Source of the DNA: Psococerastis gibbosa | Lineage: Eukaryota; Arthropoda; Insecta; Psocodea; Psocidae | DNA length: 64,000 nt | Direction: 5' to 3' | Assembly: GCA_963971405.1 (NCBI GenBank) | Contig: OZ020488.1 | Coordinates: forward strand, 44,250,888-44,314,887 | Shown: positions 11,276 through 22,565 of the stretch, one piece after another | Numbering within the stretch: position 1 is the stretch's first letter | Layout of the letters: every line of letters starts with the position of its first letter | Notes under the pieces: model-generated | Told to the model about the DNA's origin: nothing | Database searches by the model: none | The model's input: only the letters and a program-made list of their open reading frames with translations | Translations under genes and position numbers: made by a program

Positions 11276-11802
11276 GTATTTTTATTTTTTATTTACTTAT
11301 TTCTATTGTCATCGCGTGGGGCTACAAGCCAGAATTACATATCTTACTGGGTCAAACGGGCAATGTACAAAATAAATAAAAATAATAATAATCCATTCCA
11401 CTTTCTGAATAAAATAATTTGCCTACTGAAATCTCCAAGTAACTATAAATTAAGAAAATTCATTCGTAAACAGCGTCCGTGATTGATATCAATACCCAAA
11501 AGTCCCTAGGCTTCCAAAATATTTAATTTTCATAAAACAAACGAATTAGTAAGATAATACCGATCTGTTACTAAGCTAATTGATCAGCAAAATTATAAAC
11601 ATAAATAATATTATAAGAAAAAGAGACTATGGTAATTATAGATAATCCATCAAAAGATTGAAAATTTGTGGGGTAGGGCGGGGGATGAAGGATGGTTCTG
11701 GAAACTTATCTCGGCCAAAGCTTGGCCCATAAAACAAAACACTGAACAAAATAGACGTTGTAAGCTGAACTACTTTTTAAAAGGAAGCTGACTGTAGAAC
11801 AC
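11276..11802. other. No gene seen
   Basis: AT-rich spacer; a 72-codon ORF at 11264-11482 is low-complexity at both ends. Confidence 0.4.
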
Positions 11803-12040
11803 CCCTTCTTCTATTAATGCCTCCTCTAACGAAGATTGGCGATCATCATGGCAATTCGGACCTTGGAGACGGCTGCTCTGAAAAGGTAAGTCGTGCACTT
11901 GCCAAACCACTCAGGTTTTTCAACTAGCATGTTCTTCTTCTGCCGGGAGCCCTCTGTCTTTTTATCTTCCCTTGGATCATTACATGCAGAAGGCGATACT
12001 TTTCGTTCCTTATCACAGAGCCACGCCTGGATCAACCCAA
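11803..12040 (-). pseudogene. LINE family B 3' end
   Basis: Minus strand reads SRQKKNMLVEKPEWFGKC, then LFRAAVSKVRIAMMIANL, then GGAGGCATTAATAGAAGAAG. The same conserved LINE C-terminus and (AAG)-type tail as at 6057, 5'-truncated and frame-broken. Confidence 0.78.
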
Positions 12041-12299
12041 AAAATGTTTTTTTTTTAGTACATAAGTTGTATGGAAATTTTTTGTGTCCAATTTTGATCT
12101 ATCCAAGTTGTAGGGGACTTGCCCCGGGAGTTGTTTTGATGATGAGGGTTGTATCTAGTTTAATGCCTAAGGCATCAATAAATGTAGAGACCTCATTCAT
12201 GTACCAAGTCATTGGCTTGTGGAACCACAGAGCTCCATATCTGTAATCTTGACTATCAGCTTGCAGTCCTTATATTGTAGTATTTTTTTTTAAAAGATT

Positions 12300-12435
12300 A
12301 TTTGTATTCAAATAATTCAATGAATGTATCCGAATAACCTCTTCAACCGCCTCTGTAGGTAATACCTGTGTTGAGTTACGACAGGTATGGACAGGCATGG
12401 TGTGTAGAGACTCGTACAAGTACAAGCAAGCTACT
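12300..12435 (-). mobile_element. SINE-like repeat family 2, copy b
   Basis: Matches 41302-41440 in the same orientation: GAATGTATCCGAATAACCTC, then CGCCTCTGTAG, TGTTGAGTTACGACA and GTGTAGAGACTCGTACAAGT. Internal changes make it one of the more diverged copies. Confidence 0.6.
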
Positions 12436-12479
12436 GCTATGCCATGGTATACCCTAATTATGACACTGACTTTAAACTA

Positions 12480-12610
12480 GTTCAGGTTGAAGAGGCTACC
12501 TCCTCGTTATAACCGAAAGAAGAAGATTTAGAAAAATCTGGACTTGGCGGGATTCGAAGCCACGATTTATGCCTTGCCGGGGCATCGTCTTAACAACTCT
12601 CAATTACAGA
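12480..12610 (-). mobile_element. tRNA-derived SINE family 3, copy a
   Basis: On the minus strand GTTAAGACGATGCCCC and GGCTTCGAATCCCGCC form a tRNA-like A-box region and a strong B box, followed by the family body TCTAAATCTTCTTCTTTCGG and ATAACGAGGAGGTAGCC. A related copy is at 37911-38110. The body after the tRNA-like head argues against a functional tRNA gene. Confidence 0.6.
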
Positions 12611-12656
12611 GTTTGCTAAATCCTCGACTTACATCATGCTCTTCGACAAGATTCGT

Positions 12657-12707
12657 ATTTGATGATGATCGAAAATCTTCGATTGAAGAGGCATTAAAAG
12701 AAGAAGA
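12657..12707 (+). mobile_element. LINE family B tail only
   Basis: About 50 bp: GATGATGATCGAAAATCTTCGATTGAAGAGGCATTAAAAGAAGAAGAAG, split here as the LINE B 3' terminus plus (AAG)n. Extreme 5' truncation, or the tail of a SINE using the same LINE. Confidence 0.65.
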
Positions 12708-12724
12708 AGTCCGAGATAGCTAAT

Positions 12725-13165
12725 GAGTATAGTTCCATGGTAAATAATTGTCATAGGGTTAAATCTCGGGTTCCTCGACTTTCCTCATCACAAAGCCAAC
12801 GGCCTTACCATGTTGATTCCATGAGAGCAGAACATGTTTCCAAGTTTCAAACTGCGGCAAACTTGGTAGTGTGCACAGCTATGGCAGGGAACATGGTGGG
12901 ACATGATAACGCGCTGAGACTATACCAGTCAGTCTACGTACGTGTCGAGTCCTGGTCTCCTCCGATTTAATCGTGTGACTTTACCATGTACCTCAAGTGG
13001 TTCGGATAGGAGGTCCATCCTGTCTGTCAACTCCGCTTTCCCCCGAGGTGAAGGAGTCTACCCTTAGGGTATCTCAAGTTAACAAACAGACTCACTCCCC
13101 CAGCCTGGCTGACAGGGTTGCGTTGCTGAAAGTAGGCGTTGGAAACAACAACGATAACATATCAC
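12725..13165. repeat. Dispersed repeat R5, copy a
   Basis: About 440 bp similar to 25255-25850: TTGGTAGTGTGCACAG, ATGGTGGGACATG, GACTTTACCATGTA, AAGTGGTTCGGA, GGTCCA and a final GCTGAAAGTAGGCGTTGGAA. This copy lacks the insertion found in the other one. Class unknown. Confidence 0.6.
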
Positions 13166-14228
13166 AAAGCACTGAATTGATCGACGATTGCGTGGTCTAG
13201 AACGGGCAGATCATTATAATACCACACAGTAATAATGGCAGGGTGATTCACAGGCAAATATCTGTGATCTGCTTACTCGTAACGAAGAAGATTATGAAAC
13301 CGAAGGGAAAATGAAGAATGAAGTAAAACAAATGAAGGGCAGGGGGTTAGAAACTCAAAATTTGCCGGGGCGACTCTCGGTCGAAGCTTGATATAGTTTC
13401 CCCGGGTTGTTGTATGTATTGTCCGTTCTAAGAGCAAATTAAGACCCTTTGAACACGTCTCGGGCCGCCATCTTGTCCACTTACGTACATTCTGGACCCT
13501 CTTGTTCTCAAAACTTGAGGAAATTTCCTTGCTGGACTCTAAGAAAATGACGACATTTACCTATCTTGTCCACTGTCGTTCATGCATAATATTTTACAAC
13601 TGCCCAAGCCGGGTCCAGCTACGGTAAGTATTGTAAGAAGATGATGATGCTTTTGAATTCGGCAATGAGTCGGGTAAGTTTTGAATATCTTGGGTGAAAT
13701 TATTGTTTGAAATTCGATTAAATGCCCGCTTATAGCTTAAGAAAAGTTGGGAAGAGCTTTCGAGTTACTTTTGGTTTGAAGTTAACAAAACTTGTTCATA
13801 TGATTTTGATGGTGGCCGTTGCTGTTCCCAATTTGTGACTTTATAATTTCGTAGGTGAACAGCCTATTTCAGTTTCCTATTCAGTTTCCTACATCTTTAA
13901 GTTTCTGTTAGATTTCTCGCTGTGATGTTATACTAATTAACATCTTCTCATGTTAATAGGAAACTAACTGGAGATTTTGGCAGCCTCAGGATATCACGTC
14001 TTTTAGTTGATATTTTGTAATTAAGTGAATATGGAATGTAGATATTTTCCAGTCCTAGATGACTGGATCACCACAAAATAAGAGTATTTTTTTTTATTAT
14101 TGAATTTGCTACGTACTCGTATTAAATAATTTCACAATTGAATTGAAATAGAAAATATAAAAAAACAACATAACCTATTATTATTTCATGCAATGTAGCC
14201 TACCAGTACTGGTAAAATGGTAATAAGC
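13166..14228. other. No gene seen
   Basis: No ORF above 60 codons and no repeat family I could match inside the window. Confidence 0.4.
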
Positions 14229-14376
14229 GGACTGTCTCATTTAGTATTGACTTATACGAATAATAACATGGGATTAAAAAAGTAAACAAGATAATTTTAG
14301 AATGGAAAACAAATAATTCAAAGTTGTTTTGGGTACATTTTTAACCCCCTGATTAAGTTAATACTAAAGTAGTAGG
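14229..14376. mobile_element. Palindromic MITE M1, copy a
   Basis: About 148 bp with symmetrical halves: TTTAGTATTGACTTAT at the left, AAGTTAATACTAAA at the right, and an interior GGGATTAAAAAAGTAAAC facing GTACATTTTTAACCCCCT. Same family as 25662-25771, 27328-27433 and 27450-27596, though the outermost bases have diverged. Confidence 0.6.
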
Positions 14377-14679
14377 TCAAATAAATGGCAAACTGCCACT
14401 GGTTATCTAAATAAAGTAAGTATGCCTATACCTAACTTATGGCAGAGTCTACCAGGAACAGACAGACGGATTTACTAAATACCTGTAAATATCTGTTATA
14501 TATGGTCTATTTGACCATATAAGAGGCGAAACCACACACCCTACCAAACTTATTAGGGGACAAGCATGGGCCGGTCACGGCAACGTTAAGCTTTCTAAGC
14601 AAGACCGGAGTCATGCCCCACCTGTAGACCGTAGACAAAACCATTCTAAAACACCCATGACTTCCGCACACACACACAC

Positions 14680-14716
14680 ACACCGACCGGCGCAAATACT
14701 CGAAAGAGTCCCGCGC

Positions 14717-14750
<34 letters not shown>
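14680..14750. repeat. (CA)n and poly-A
   Basis: ACACACACACACACACAC at about 14668-14684, then a pure A run of about 32 bases near 14719-14751. ORFs across it are spurious. Confidence 0.85.
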
Positions 14751-14756
<6 letters not shown>

Positions 14757-14790
14757 CTGGACTCAATAAAAGAACTGAATGATTAATATA

Positions 14791-14984
14791 TACAATGTAA
14801 TACACTATAAATAGACTTACCCTAATTACATCTCTCTCTCCCACACATCTAAATCGTCGGAAGTCGTCTGGGAATTGTCTCGGAATAACCCTCTAAGTCA
14901 CCGTTACAAGTATTTTATCACTTCAGGGAGCTTCATCAATAGTCTAAAAGATATGTAACTAGCGCTCTGATTGGCTAATAATGA
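14791..14984 (-). repeat. 190 bp inverted repeat, left arm
   Basis: Inverted relative to 17138-17328: AATAGACTTACCCTAATTAC, CTTCAGGGAGC and CTCTGATTGGCTAATAA all recur, reverse-complemented and in reverse order. The arms are about 85% alike by eye and lie 2.15 kb apart. Either long terminal repeats of one 2.5 kb element or two opposite insertions of a dispersed repeat. Confidence 0.65.
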
Positions 14985-15591
14985 CGCACAATTGATGACA
15001 GCATGCTATATAGTTACACACGTGTATTACCTTCAGACCTAGCTGTCCAGGGTGAATCATTATTATGCAATTGAGGACAATAATTGTCAGCACAACATAT
15101 GTAAGAAATAGAAAAACACCTATATTTTTCATTTCCAATGGAATCATCTTTAACATCGGGAAGAAAAAAAACTCCTTTTCCATGATTAACACAAAATTAT
15201 GGAAGAAACCCGGGGACTGAGGTACGGACTAAATGAGAAATACATAAGACGAGAGGACGGAGGCGAAGGCGGGGGGCGGGGGCAGAGAGAAAAGAAAAAT
15301 TTGCATTTCTTCAATCTAAAACCCTCAAGCAAATGGAAAATAATTTGCAAAATGTATGATGAACGTCAGCCGTTGAAGGGGTTTCGCTTCGCTCGCTCAC
15401 TGCTGTTGACTCGGGTCCGACCACACTGCTCCGGTATTTTCGTTTATGATTTGCTAAATACATTTTACCCGTCTAATTAATTAAGGAGTAAACAGCAATG
15501 TTTGGAAAGGTCTTCCATATTTCTATTACAATTTGTCTTAGTTCTGTTAGAAGGTATTAAATTGAATACAATAGGTAGATATACTTCTTGT

Positions 15592-15740
15592 TCTTCTGGC
15601 TGTACAGCCCTTGATGAGCTATGACCTGCTCGACAACACTCCTCCAGTCATCTCGGTTTTGTACGACGCTATACCATCTATGGACTCCCAACTCAAGAAG
15701 GTCAGTTTCTAACTCATCCTTCTAGCGTTTTGGAATAGTA
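15592..15740 (-). pseudogene. LINE family F C-terminal fragment
   Basis: Minus-strand translation contains KDELETDLLELGVHRWY, then QNRDDWRSVVEQVIAHQGLY, with one in-frame stop upstream of KDEL. This closely follows the extreme C-terminus of many animal non-LTR retrotransposons (LG..W...A.DR..WR..VE). Flanks give no tail or further domain. Confidence 0.65.
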
Positions 15741-16019
15741 GATATACTTTACTGTCGAAAAAAGGGAATCTCCAAATTTTTGGAAAACAGCATGGCATGA
15801 GAACTAGGTAATCAATTAATTTCTCGTTTCACATTGGCTACAACGGCAAAATCGCTTTTTAAAAATGTTGTACTGACAATTGTTCTCAATTGCATAACAA
15901 TGATTCAAAAAATCAATGTACAAATTCAGGTGAATAAGAAATATAATTGACAAGGAAGGAATCAGACACGTGTACTATGCAATAGCGCAGACAATTCTAC
16001 AGTACGGTAACCTATAGCA

Positions 16020-16491
16020 GCTGATAGCCACTTAAGGGCTATAATAGTAGCTCTTAGAGCAGTGCTAAAAGTTGGTATGGGAAACCATCGCCTTCACCCA
16101 TCTGAAACTCTATTTAATGACCTACAAGTATCTACATTTGAAACTACCTACATTACACAGCTCTTACTATGTAGATACACACACTACACTCCTGAAGACT
16201 TCATACAACACTCACAAGGAACCAGATTGGATGAAAAGAGCTGCCTCAGAACCCCAGCTTTTAGAACTACCTTATTTCAGCATTCACACTCTATTCTGTC
16301 AGTAATAGCTTACAATTTGCTCCCTCTATCAGTTAAAACATCTTTAAATTTAACTATTTACAAAATTAAAATTAAAAACAACTCAGCCAATACCCTGAAA
16401 TCTACCTACAAAAACATTCTTTTATTTATAGTAACAGCCACTCAGAAATCAGAATGTTAGTATGTTTCGTTCGAAAGTTACTGCAACTTAA

Positions 16492-16548
<57 letters not shown>

Positions 16549-16930
16549 ACAAAATAGGGAAAATAAAAAAAAATTTAAAAAAATACTTAATTTTAAATAC
16601 AGACTATTAGCCATTTCATTATACATATAATTTTACATCAATATATAATAATATATAATAGTATAAATAATAAATATATATAAATACATCCTTCAGAGTT
16701 CAGAAGGATCTCACTCATTGCAGAAAGCTAGAGTGAGTACTATACAATGGTTTATTATTATTAATTATTATTAATTATATTTATATCTTGCAGAGCCACT
16801 GCACTATGATCGCTCGATAAGCGGAAGCTTGAGCGTGATAATGCTGATTAATAACAAATTGTTGTTCTCAATATATGCACCTTGTCCGGGGTTACCGGTC
16901 AAGGAAAAAAAAGTGAAGTGAAGTGAAAAG
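16020..16930 (+). pseudogene. LINE family H (CR1/Jockey-like) 3' end
   Basis: A diverged RT C-terminus: KVGMGNHRLHPSETLFNDLQ, later AYNLLPLSVKTSLNLTIYKI, in the order seen in CR1/L2/Jockey-like elements. It is followed by an (ATT)n run at 16493-16544, CGATAAGCGGAAGCTTGAG, and a 3'-terminal hairpin at 16880-16904, then A8 and a GTGAAGTGAAGTG tail. The same 3' arrangement occurs at 44845-45056 and inverted at 59740-59950. 5'-truncated, coding part with stops. Confidence 0.68.
16880..16904 (+). other. LINE H 3'-terminal stem-loop, copy a
   Basis: CCTTGTCCGG-GGTTA-CCGGTCAAGG: a 10 bp stem with one mismatch (T:T) and a 5-base loop, directly before the A tail. In LINEs a 3' stem-loop can be the recognition element for the encoded reverse transcriptase. 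Homologous stems at 45007-45032 and 59746-59770. Confidence 0.7.
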
Positions 16931-17137
16931 TGATTATTACCGGCTGGGAAAATAAAAAAATAAAAAAATAAAATTATTCGCTTATTTGTCTTCTTATAAC
17001 CCAGTTTTTAGTTTTAGTTATAGTTTCAGCTATTAGCTATAGATAATAGCCAAAATGGGGCCCAGCACAGGCTCGTTGTAAAGGGTCCCCTCCTACCCCT
17101 AAAATCATTGTAGAACTTTTTTGAAGGAAATAAATTT

Positions 17138-17328
17138 ATTATTAGCCAATCAGAGCGCTAATTACATGTCTTTCAAACTACTGATGGGTAGGCTCCCTGA
17201 AGTGATAAAAGACTTGTAACGGCGACTTAGCGGGCAATTCCCAGATGACTCGAGACTATTGAGATGTAAGGGAGAGAGAGCGCTGCGCCATGTAATTAGG
17301 GTAAGTCTATTTATAGTGTATTACATTT
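17138..17328 (+). repeat. 190 bp inverted repeat, right arm
   Basis: Partner of 14791-14984. Sequence between the arms includes the LINE F and LINE H remnants, so if this was one element, other elements were nested in it. Confidence 0.65.
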
Positions 17329-18195
17329 TGAATTAAATTATGTCTACCTATACTGTATTTATGTATTAGTCATAAGTTCATTTATTTCGTCCAGTAGACC
17401 ATAACAAACAGCATTTCACACTTTTCACTATTTTCAGGTGTGCTGAGTTGGTGATGTTTGGCAAACTGCTATCATGAGCGCGCTGGACTGGTTGCCAAGG
17501 GACCGCTTTAGACAATTTGCCACTGTTCGCTTCATATAAAGTCTGTGTGCTGAGGGCACAGTGCAATGGGTTCCTCTTAGAATGAGCCTAAACCTTTCAA
17601 AAATAATATTATTGGCACAGAAAAAGGGGCGAAACCTTGAAAAGCCGAAAAGAATATGTATTGAAGGAAATTGAAAGATGATAAGTTGCTTATAAATTGG
17701 TGAAAGTGAATTTTTTTATTGCATATTGTGTAAATTCGAAATTTTTTTGGAGAAAGGTTGGAGAACTGGGGGATGAAATTGCAAGATTTACTGTAAATAG
17801 CGTGGTTGAGTTAAGGGGAGTTTTAGTTTCCTTTTGGCTTTTCCAGTTTATCGCATTGAGCATTGACACACACGCTGATTTACTGTTGTTAAAATGAAAT
17901 GTTCTTTATTTTTTTTAAGACGGGGGGACGGGGGTAGGCTGAAAAGGTTTGGGGTTCACAGAACTATAGTATTTTTTATGGGGTCCGCGGCAAATGAAAG
18001 TTTGTTCCAGGCCATGCAATCGTCCCATCAATCAATGTTAGAGCTTGGGGATAGGGAAAGTCAAGGCAACCGAAATTTAACCCTAAGACATTTATTTACC
18101 ATGGAAATTAATCATAATATCTATCTCGGTACCTATACTAATTCATAAATAGGAAAGCATTTAATTAACTAAGTTATTAAAATAGTGATTTATTA
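17329..18195. other. No gene seen
   Basis: Three ORFs of 60-85 codons overlap in different frames without recognisable motifs. No repeat partner found in the window. Confidence 0.35.
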
Positions 18196-18436
18196 AAGTT
18201 ATAGTAGACTACTTCAAGCATCATATATATTATTTTATACTATTTTCCATTTTAGGTTTTGTAGTTTTGTCATGGCATTTATTATACGTGAAATTGTAGC
18301 CTTCATCATTTTTACCAAATACTCTATTATATATGATGCTTAAAATAGTCATTTTCAACTTCAATGAGCCAAACCAAATCTTGCTTTGTAAATTTAAAAA
18401 AAATTAAAAGTCTTTAAAAATTTTCGGGTAGGCTAC
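18196..18436. repeat. Fold-back element F1, copy b
   Basis: Keeps the family core GACTACTTCAAGCATCATAT and the inverted arm ATATGATGCTTAAAATAGTC, then ATGAGCCAAA and TTCGGGTAGG at the right. More diverged than 2369-2709. Confidence 0.6.
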
Positions 18437-18542
18437 CTATCGTATTTCCTTCAGGAGGCACACTTATAAAGCGAAAAAGCCAAAAGTCCGAATGAAAGAG
18501 GATGCTGGTGGAAAAAGTGACTGCAAATTTGCCTGGTGCGTT

Positions 18543-18932
18543 AGGCGCGGTTTCTACCGACCTGCAAGTGCAACATACACTTACGGTGACGTGGTAGCAG
18601 ATATCATTAATAAAAGCGATGTTTCTACTGACCTCTCATTGCAGAATGCAAATGACATTGACGGAAATTTTTGTTTTACTCTATGCCATAGTTAAAATTG
18701 ATCAACGATCATAGAGTAAAATCACAAACAAACAAACTAAAATTAAAAAATGGCGTCATGGGATATGTTAAGTACAAACATTTTAATACATTACTATAAA
18801 AAGAAAAATTTAAATTTCCGTCAATGTCATTTGCATTCTGCAATGAGAAGTCGGTGGAATTCCGCCTTTATTAATGATATCTGCTACCACGTCCCCGTAT
18901 GTGTACCTTGCAGGTCGGTGGAAACCGCGCCT
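18543..18932. mobile_element. Fold-back element F2, copy a, with loop ORF
   Basis: A 390 bp inverted repeat with arms of about 125 bp: AGGCGCGGTTTCTACCGACC at the left, GGTCGGTGGAAACCGCGCCT at the right, only a few mismatches. The 140 bp loop carries ATG GCG TCA TGG at 18750, opening a frame (MASWDMLSTNILIHYYKKKN) that runs through the right arm to about 18959. The second copy at 36856-37239 has the same loop, but its outer arms differ. Probably non-autonomous; the ORF may be a captured or relict fragment. Confidence 0.72.
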
Positions 18933-19789
18933 TATACTACAGTAGTAGCATACAATTAGCAAATAATACAAATAATTGAAATAAGTAAACAAACACAAAT
19001 AAATACAAATTATTTCTCTATGTACAACTCTGGACGTGTAAGCTACCCTCCACAAACAATAACCCCTAACACCCCCCTCCCCTCGCAACAACCTGCCAAG
19101 AATCGGTCAAAATCATGAATAAGAAACTTGTGCCATTTCCATAACTGCGTAAAACCCCAAACGTCCATTTTCCCCCATCGCGAAAACCCGTACCCCCATC
19201 AGAATCTGTCTTCGTCACAACTCTTTCCCTTTGCCCCCTCCCCCCCCATCTTCGTAAGTCAACTGGGAGCAGGCGAGGGGAGCTGCGGTAGTGGGGGCAG
19301 GGGGGTCCGCACCAATTAATACATCTCAGGAGATGAACCCCCCGCTCCCCCCGTCTTTACCCTTCGCTATTGCTTGCCCATCTTACTTCTTGCTCGGGTT
19401 CCTAAGGTGCTGGTCATATCGACTCAATCGATAGCGTTCTTGCATGTGCTTATGAAGGGTTCGCTTCCCCCCCCCCCCACCCTCTTTCCTTCCTTCGAAA
19501 ACCCTTTAGGCCTTTTCTTCGTTGAGACGGTCAGCAGTAGAGTTCTATTTAGGAGGGAACGGACATTTCGAAAGTATAAATAACAGCAGCCTACTAGGTA
19601 CAATCTAGAGTATGTGGTCTATAATAATTATCAATCCAATTTTCAGATTTTTTTTTATTATGATTTTTTTTATTAATTCCTGCTAACTATTAAATTTTGT
19701 TTTGGTTAAGTTATTTAGAAATAATCAGGTCTACTAATTTTATAATATTATTTTGTCCAAAGGGTTAGTTGTAAGCATGGGCCTGGCGG
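18933..19789. other. No gene seen
   Basis: C-rich runs (19070-19085, 19230-19245, 19470-19480) and short ORFs; nothing recognised. Confidence 0.4.
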
Positions 19790-19945
19790 CCCAAAGCTCG
19801 CCGGAAAAATGTAAACAAATTAAGTAAATTTTCTTTCTTCTTTCTTTCTTTAATAATTATAATAATAAAATCTTTATTGAAAAAAAAATTGTGTATATAC
19901 AGCAAGTTTAGGGCCTGTGGCACTCTCTTACACCCAACTGTACAT
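19790..19945 (-). mobile_element. LINE 3' UTR related to family H
   Basis: Minus strand reads GTACAGTTGGGTGTAAGAGA, then TTTTTCAATAAAGATTTTAT and (ATT)n, like 59836-59950. AATAAA is a plausible poly-A signal. Here the terminal hairpin is a different GC-rich sequence (GGGCCGCCAGGCCC), so it is a sister family. Confidence 0.5.
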
Positions 19946-19954
19946 AAGTCTTTA

Positions 19955-20012
19955 AGTGTCTCTTCTATCGAAGAATGGTGATCATCATGGCAATTTGTAC
20001 CTTGGAGACTGC
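19955..20012 (-). mobile_element. LINE family B tail only
   Basis: TCTTCTATCGAAGAATGG and GATCATCATGGCAATTTG match the last 55 bp of the LINE B copies. It abuts the preceding LINE tail, a nested or tandem insertion. Confidence 0.65.
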
Positions 20013-20403
20013 ACGGAATATTGAGTGAGTGAACTGTATTTAGAGAAGAATATAGGGTGGACTACGTGCACCACTTACCGTCCCTGGATGTTGGACTGTA
20101 GAGGAAGAGGCCTCTCGAAGACTCCGATGATGATCCGAGGGTGTGAAGGCCGTGAAGTAAGGGGCACCAAGGCACGGACGATTAGTTAGTTAATAGATAA
20201 AGTAACTTTTAAGATTTAAGAGGATTAGAAAATTAGTGAAGTGATGCACACGGAAGGTAATTACAGACTGACTCAGGCCAACTCAGGCTACTTGAGGCAG
20301 GACAAAACTTGGGTTTTTGTCTAGCAGCTACTATGAAAATTATAATAAACAACTCAAATAATTTAAAAATACTAATAACAAGACTAAGGAACTATATGCC
20401 CGT
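20013..20403. other. No gene seen
   Basis: Short unmatched sequence; no ORF above 60 codons. Confidence 0.4.
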
Positions 20404-20656
20404 GTATTGTCATCCGCCATTTTGAATCATATAGGATGGTAAGTATTGTAAGAAAGTAAAAGATTAATAAGAACGAAAACACGTTTTAGTATTTTTTTAT
20501 TAAGCACTTCCCTAATTGGTAGAACGTTTTTTTAACAATAATAGTTAATAAACAATATATTATAATAAATTCTAAAAATAAATAAGTAAACACCAAAACA
20601 TCCAATGCTTTGCTTATACACCAGACTTTAAAATGGATTTAAAATGGCGGATCATC
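20404..20656. mobile_element. MITE-like repeat A, copy b
   Basis: Left terminus GTATTGTCATCCGCCATTTT, right terminus AAAATGGCGGATCATCG, body homologous to 1-210. About 253 bp, no coding capacity. A CAT/CAA trinucleotide run follows at 20653-20703. Confidence 0.65.
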
Positions 20657-21374
20657 GTCATCATCAACAAAATCATCAACAACAACATCAGCATCATCAT
20701 CAGGAGTCAGTTCGATTTAATCAAGTATAGGAACGAGTCAAGTAAGCCCTATGGCTTCAAAACAAAAACAAAATCGTCCAATTTGCGGTAAGAATGGGTG
20801 TAATTAGCAGTAAGATCATGTGATTATTCGACGTTTGAAAACAGTGGATACCCTGGCGCGGGAACTATTTTACAAGTGTCCGTTCTCACCTCTACAGAAC
20901 TCTAGCCGGCAGTAGCAGGAGGAAAGTTAGCGCGGACTTTGCAAACAGCATGATACATGACTTCAATTAGCCTCTCAAAAAGTTGTTGGCCAAGTCAAAG
21001 AGAAGGAAACCCATTGGTTGCTTGGTTTGGGGAGGGGGGAGGGTCAAAGAGGGGGGGGGGGCGAATCAATTTACGTGTAATTTTCGCAAGATCCCTGTCA
21101 AAGATGGTGTGTTGGTCAGCTTTTATGCGTTGATGGTTTATTGATTGTGATGTTAAATGTTGAAATAGTGAATTTGCATGGTTTTGAATTTTGCATAGTT
21201 ACAACGCTGTGTAGCTGTAGGACTTTTATTGTCACTTTCTATATATGCTGTCCAAAGGGCACTTTGATTGGTTCAAATAGATGCGGCACCAGAAATTGAA
21301 AGAAAAAGTGGTGTCGAAAAGCCTCGCGAAACAATCGAAACAGCTTCGGTCAATTTCCACCCCTCCTATATATA
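20657..21374. other. No gene seen
   Basis: Begins with the trinucleotide run; a G-rich patch lies at 21035-21061. No feature supported. Confidence 0.4.
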
Positions 21375-21800
21375 GAACTCTCGCTACATCATAGCATCAA
21401 TTAAGAAGTATAGTAAGTTAAGACTAAACCAAATAAATTATAACTTAATGGATGACAATATAATAAAGAGGAGCGGCCAAGAAGCAATATCAGTAAATCA
21501 CGGAACACATGTATGAAGACGACGAAACTGCAAGGCATGCTATGTATGATTGGTCAAAAGAAGGCATGCCAATTTAACAAAACTGGATGAAGACGTGCTA
21601 GGTGGTACTAGAAATTAAAAAAAAAATATCCTTGATGAGGGCAGTCAATGTGTCATCTCTTATATACAATACATGTATATAGAACACTGCTTTAGAAGCT
21701 ACAAGAGCTATAAAACAGCTACATCAACTATAAAGTACAGTAAGTAAAAGCCAAACGAGAATAAATTAACTTAATGAAAGACAATGCGAGGAAGGGGTCC
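21375..21800. repeat. Diverged direct duplication, about 310 bp period
   Basis: CATCAATTAAGAAGTATAGTAAGT near 21392 (written here as two blocks, CATCAATTAAG and AGTATAGTAAGT) recurs as CATCAACTATAA and AGTACAGTAAGT near 21722, both followed by AAATTA..ACTTAATG. Identity is partial. Confidence 0.5.
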
Positions 21801-22214
21801 GACGAAGAAACAATTCCAAAACTTCAGTGAATCTGGGAAACACACATCAGCCAATGTCCAAGCAGGCAACCACCCCCCCCCCCCTCCCAAGGAGCAATAG
21901 AATTTCTAGTATGAGCAACAAAGGGGATTCAGACTATACAGGGTGTCCCGCGAGCGCTATGTAATCCGTTAAGGGTGTGGCGCCATGGCCACTATGCCAC
22001 GTCTTGTGTAGAATTAAATTAATTGTCTTCTGCTACTTTTCCGGTGAATAAGCGAATACACGTGTTTAGTAATAAATTAGTGCTATAAGGGGATCATATA
22101 CGTAGAGCTATTGCTGCCTTAAGTGAACCAGCTAGCTACAGGGTGTGGGGCTGATAATTGTGATTTAATCTTTTTATCCCCAAACCGTGCGTGATAGATT
22201 AAAACTACCAAAAG

Positions 22215-22375
22215 GAAGGAGATGGCGATCACCTATTTAGGTGCACTGAGCTGCATTGAAGTAGGTAACCGAACTACGACACAGGGGGGATTGACTGAAC
22301 TCTACTATGCGGCACGGCGTCAAAGGGCCTACCAGCCAAGGACGGGCGTTGGCTGACGAAGAAGAAGAAGTTAAA
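22215..22375 (+). mobile_element. LINE family I 3' tail
   Basis: GGATTGACTGAACTCTACTA, then GCACGGCGTCAAAGGGCCTA, CAAGGACGGGCGTTGG and a GAAGAAGAAG tail. A related piece at 35131-35200 has GGCACGGCGTCAGATAGC and CAAGGACGGTCGTTGG. Only the last few codons of an RT C-terminus would be included. Confidence 0.45.
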
Positions 22376-22424
22376 ACTGGAAAACTCTATTAACATATCA
22401 GGGATGGTGTTTGGATGGCCAAAA

Positions 22425-22565
22425 TTCGACGCTATAGTGAAACAGAGTAAGATCGGTTGTGACGTAATTTGCGTAAAAGGATCGTTAAAAAAACTGGGCG
22501 TGGGAAGTATTCACTACGGATAAAAGCTGCTGCAATTGTAATAGGTAGCAATTTCAAATAGGCCT
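22425..22565. repeat. Dispersed repeat R6, copy a
   Basis: AGAGTAAGATCGGTTGTGAC, AAAAGGATCGTTAA, ACTGGGCGTGGGAAG and CAATTGTAATAGGTAGC are shared with 46868-46975. Class unknown. Confidence 0.6.
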
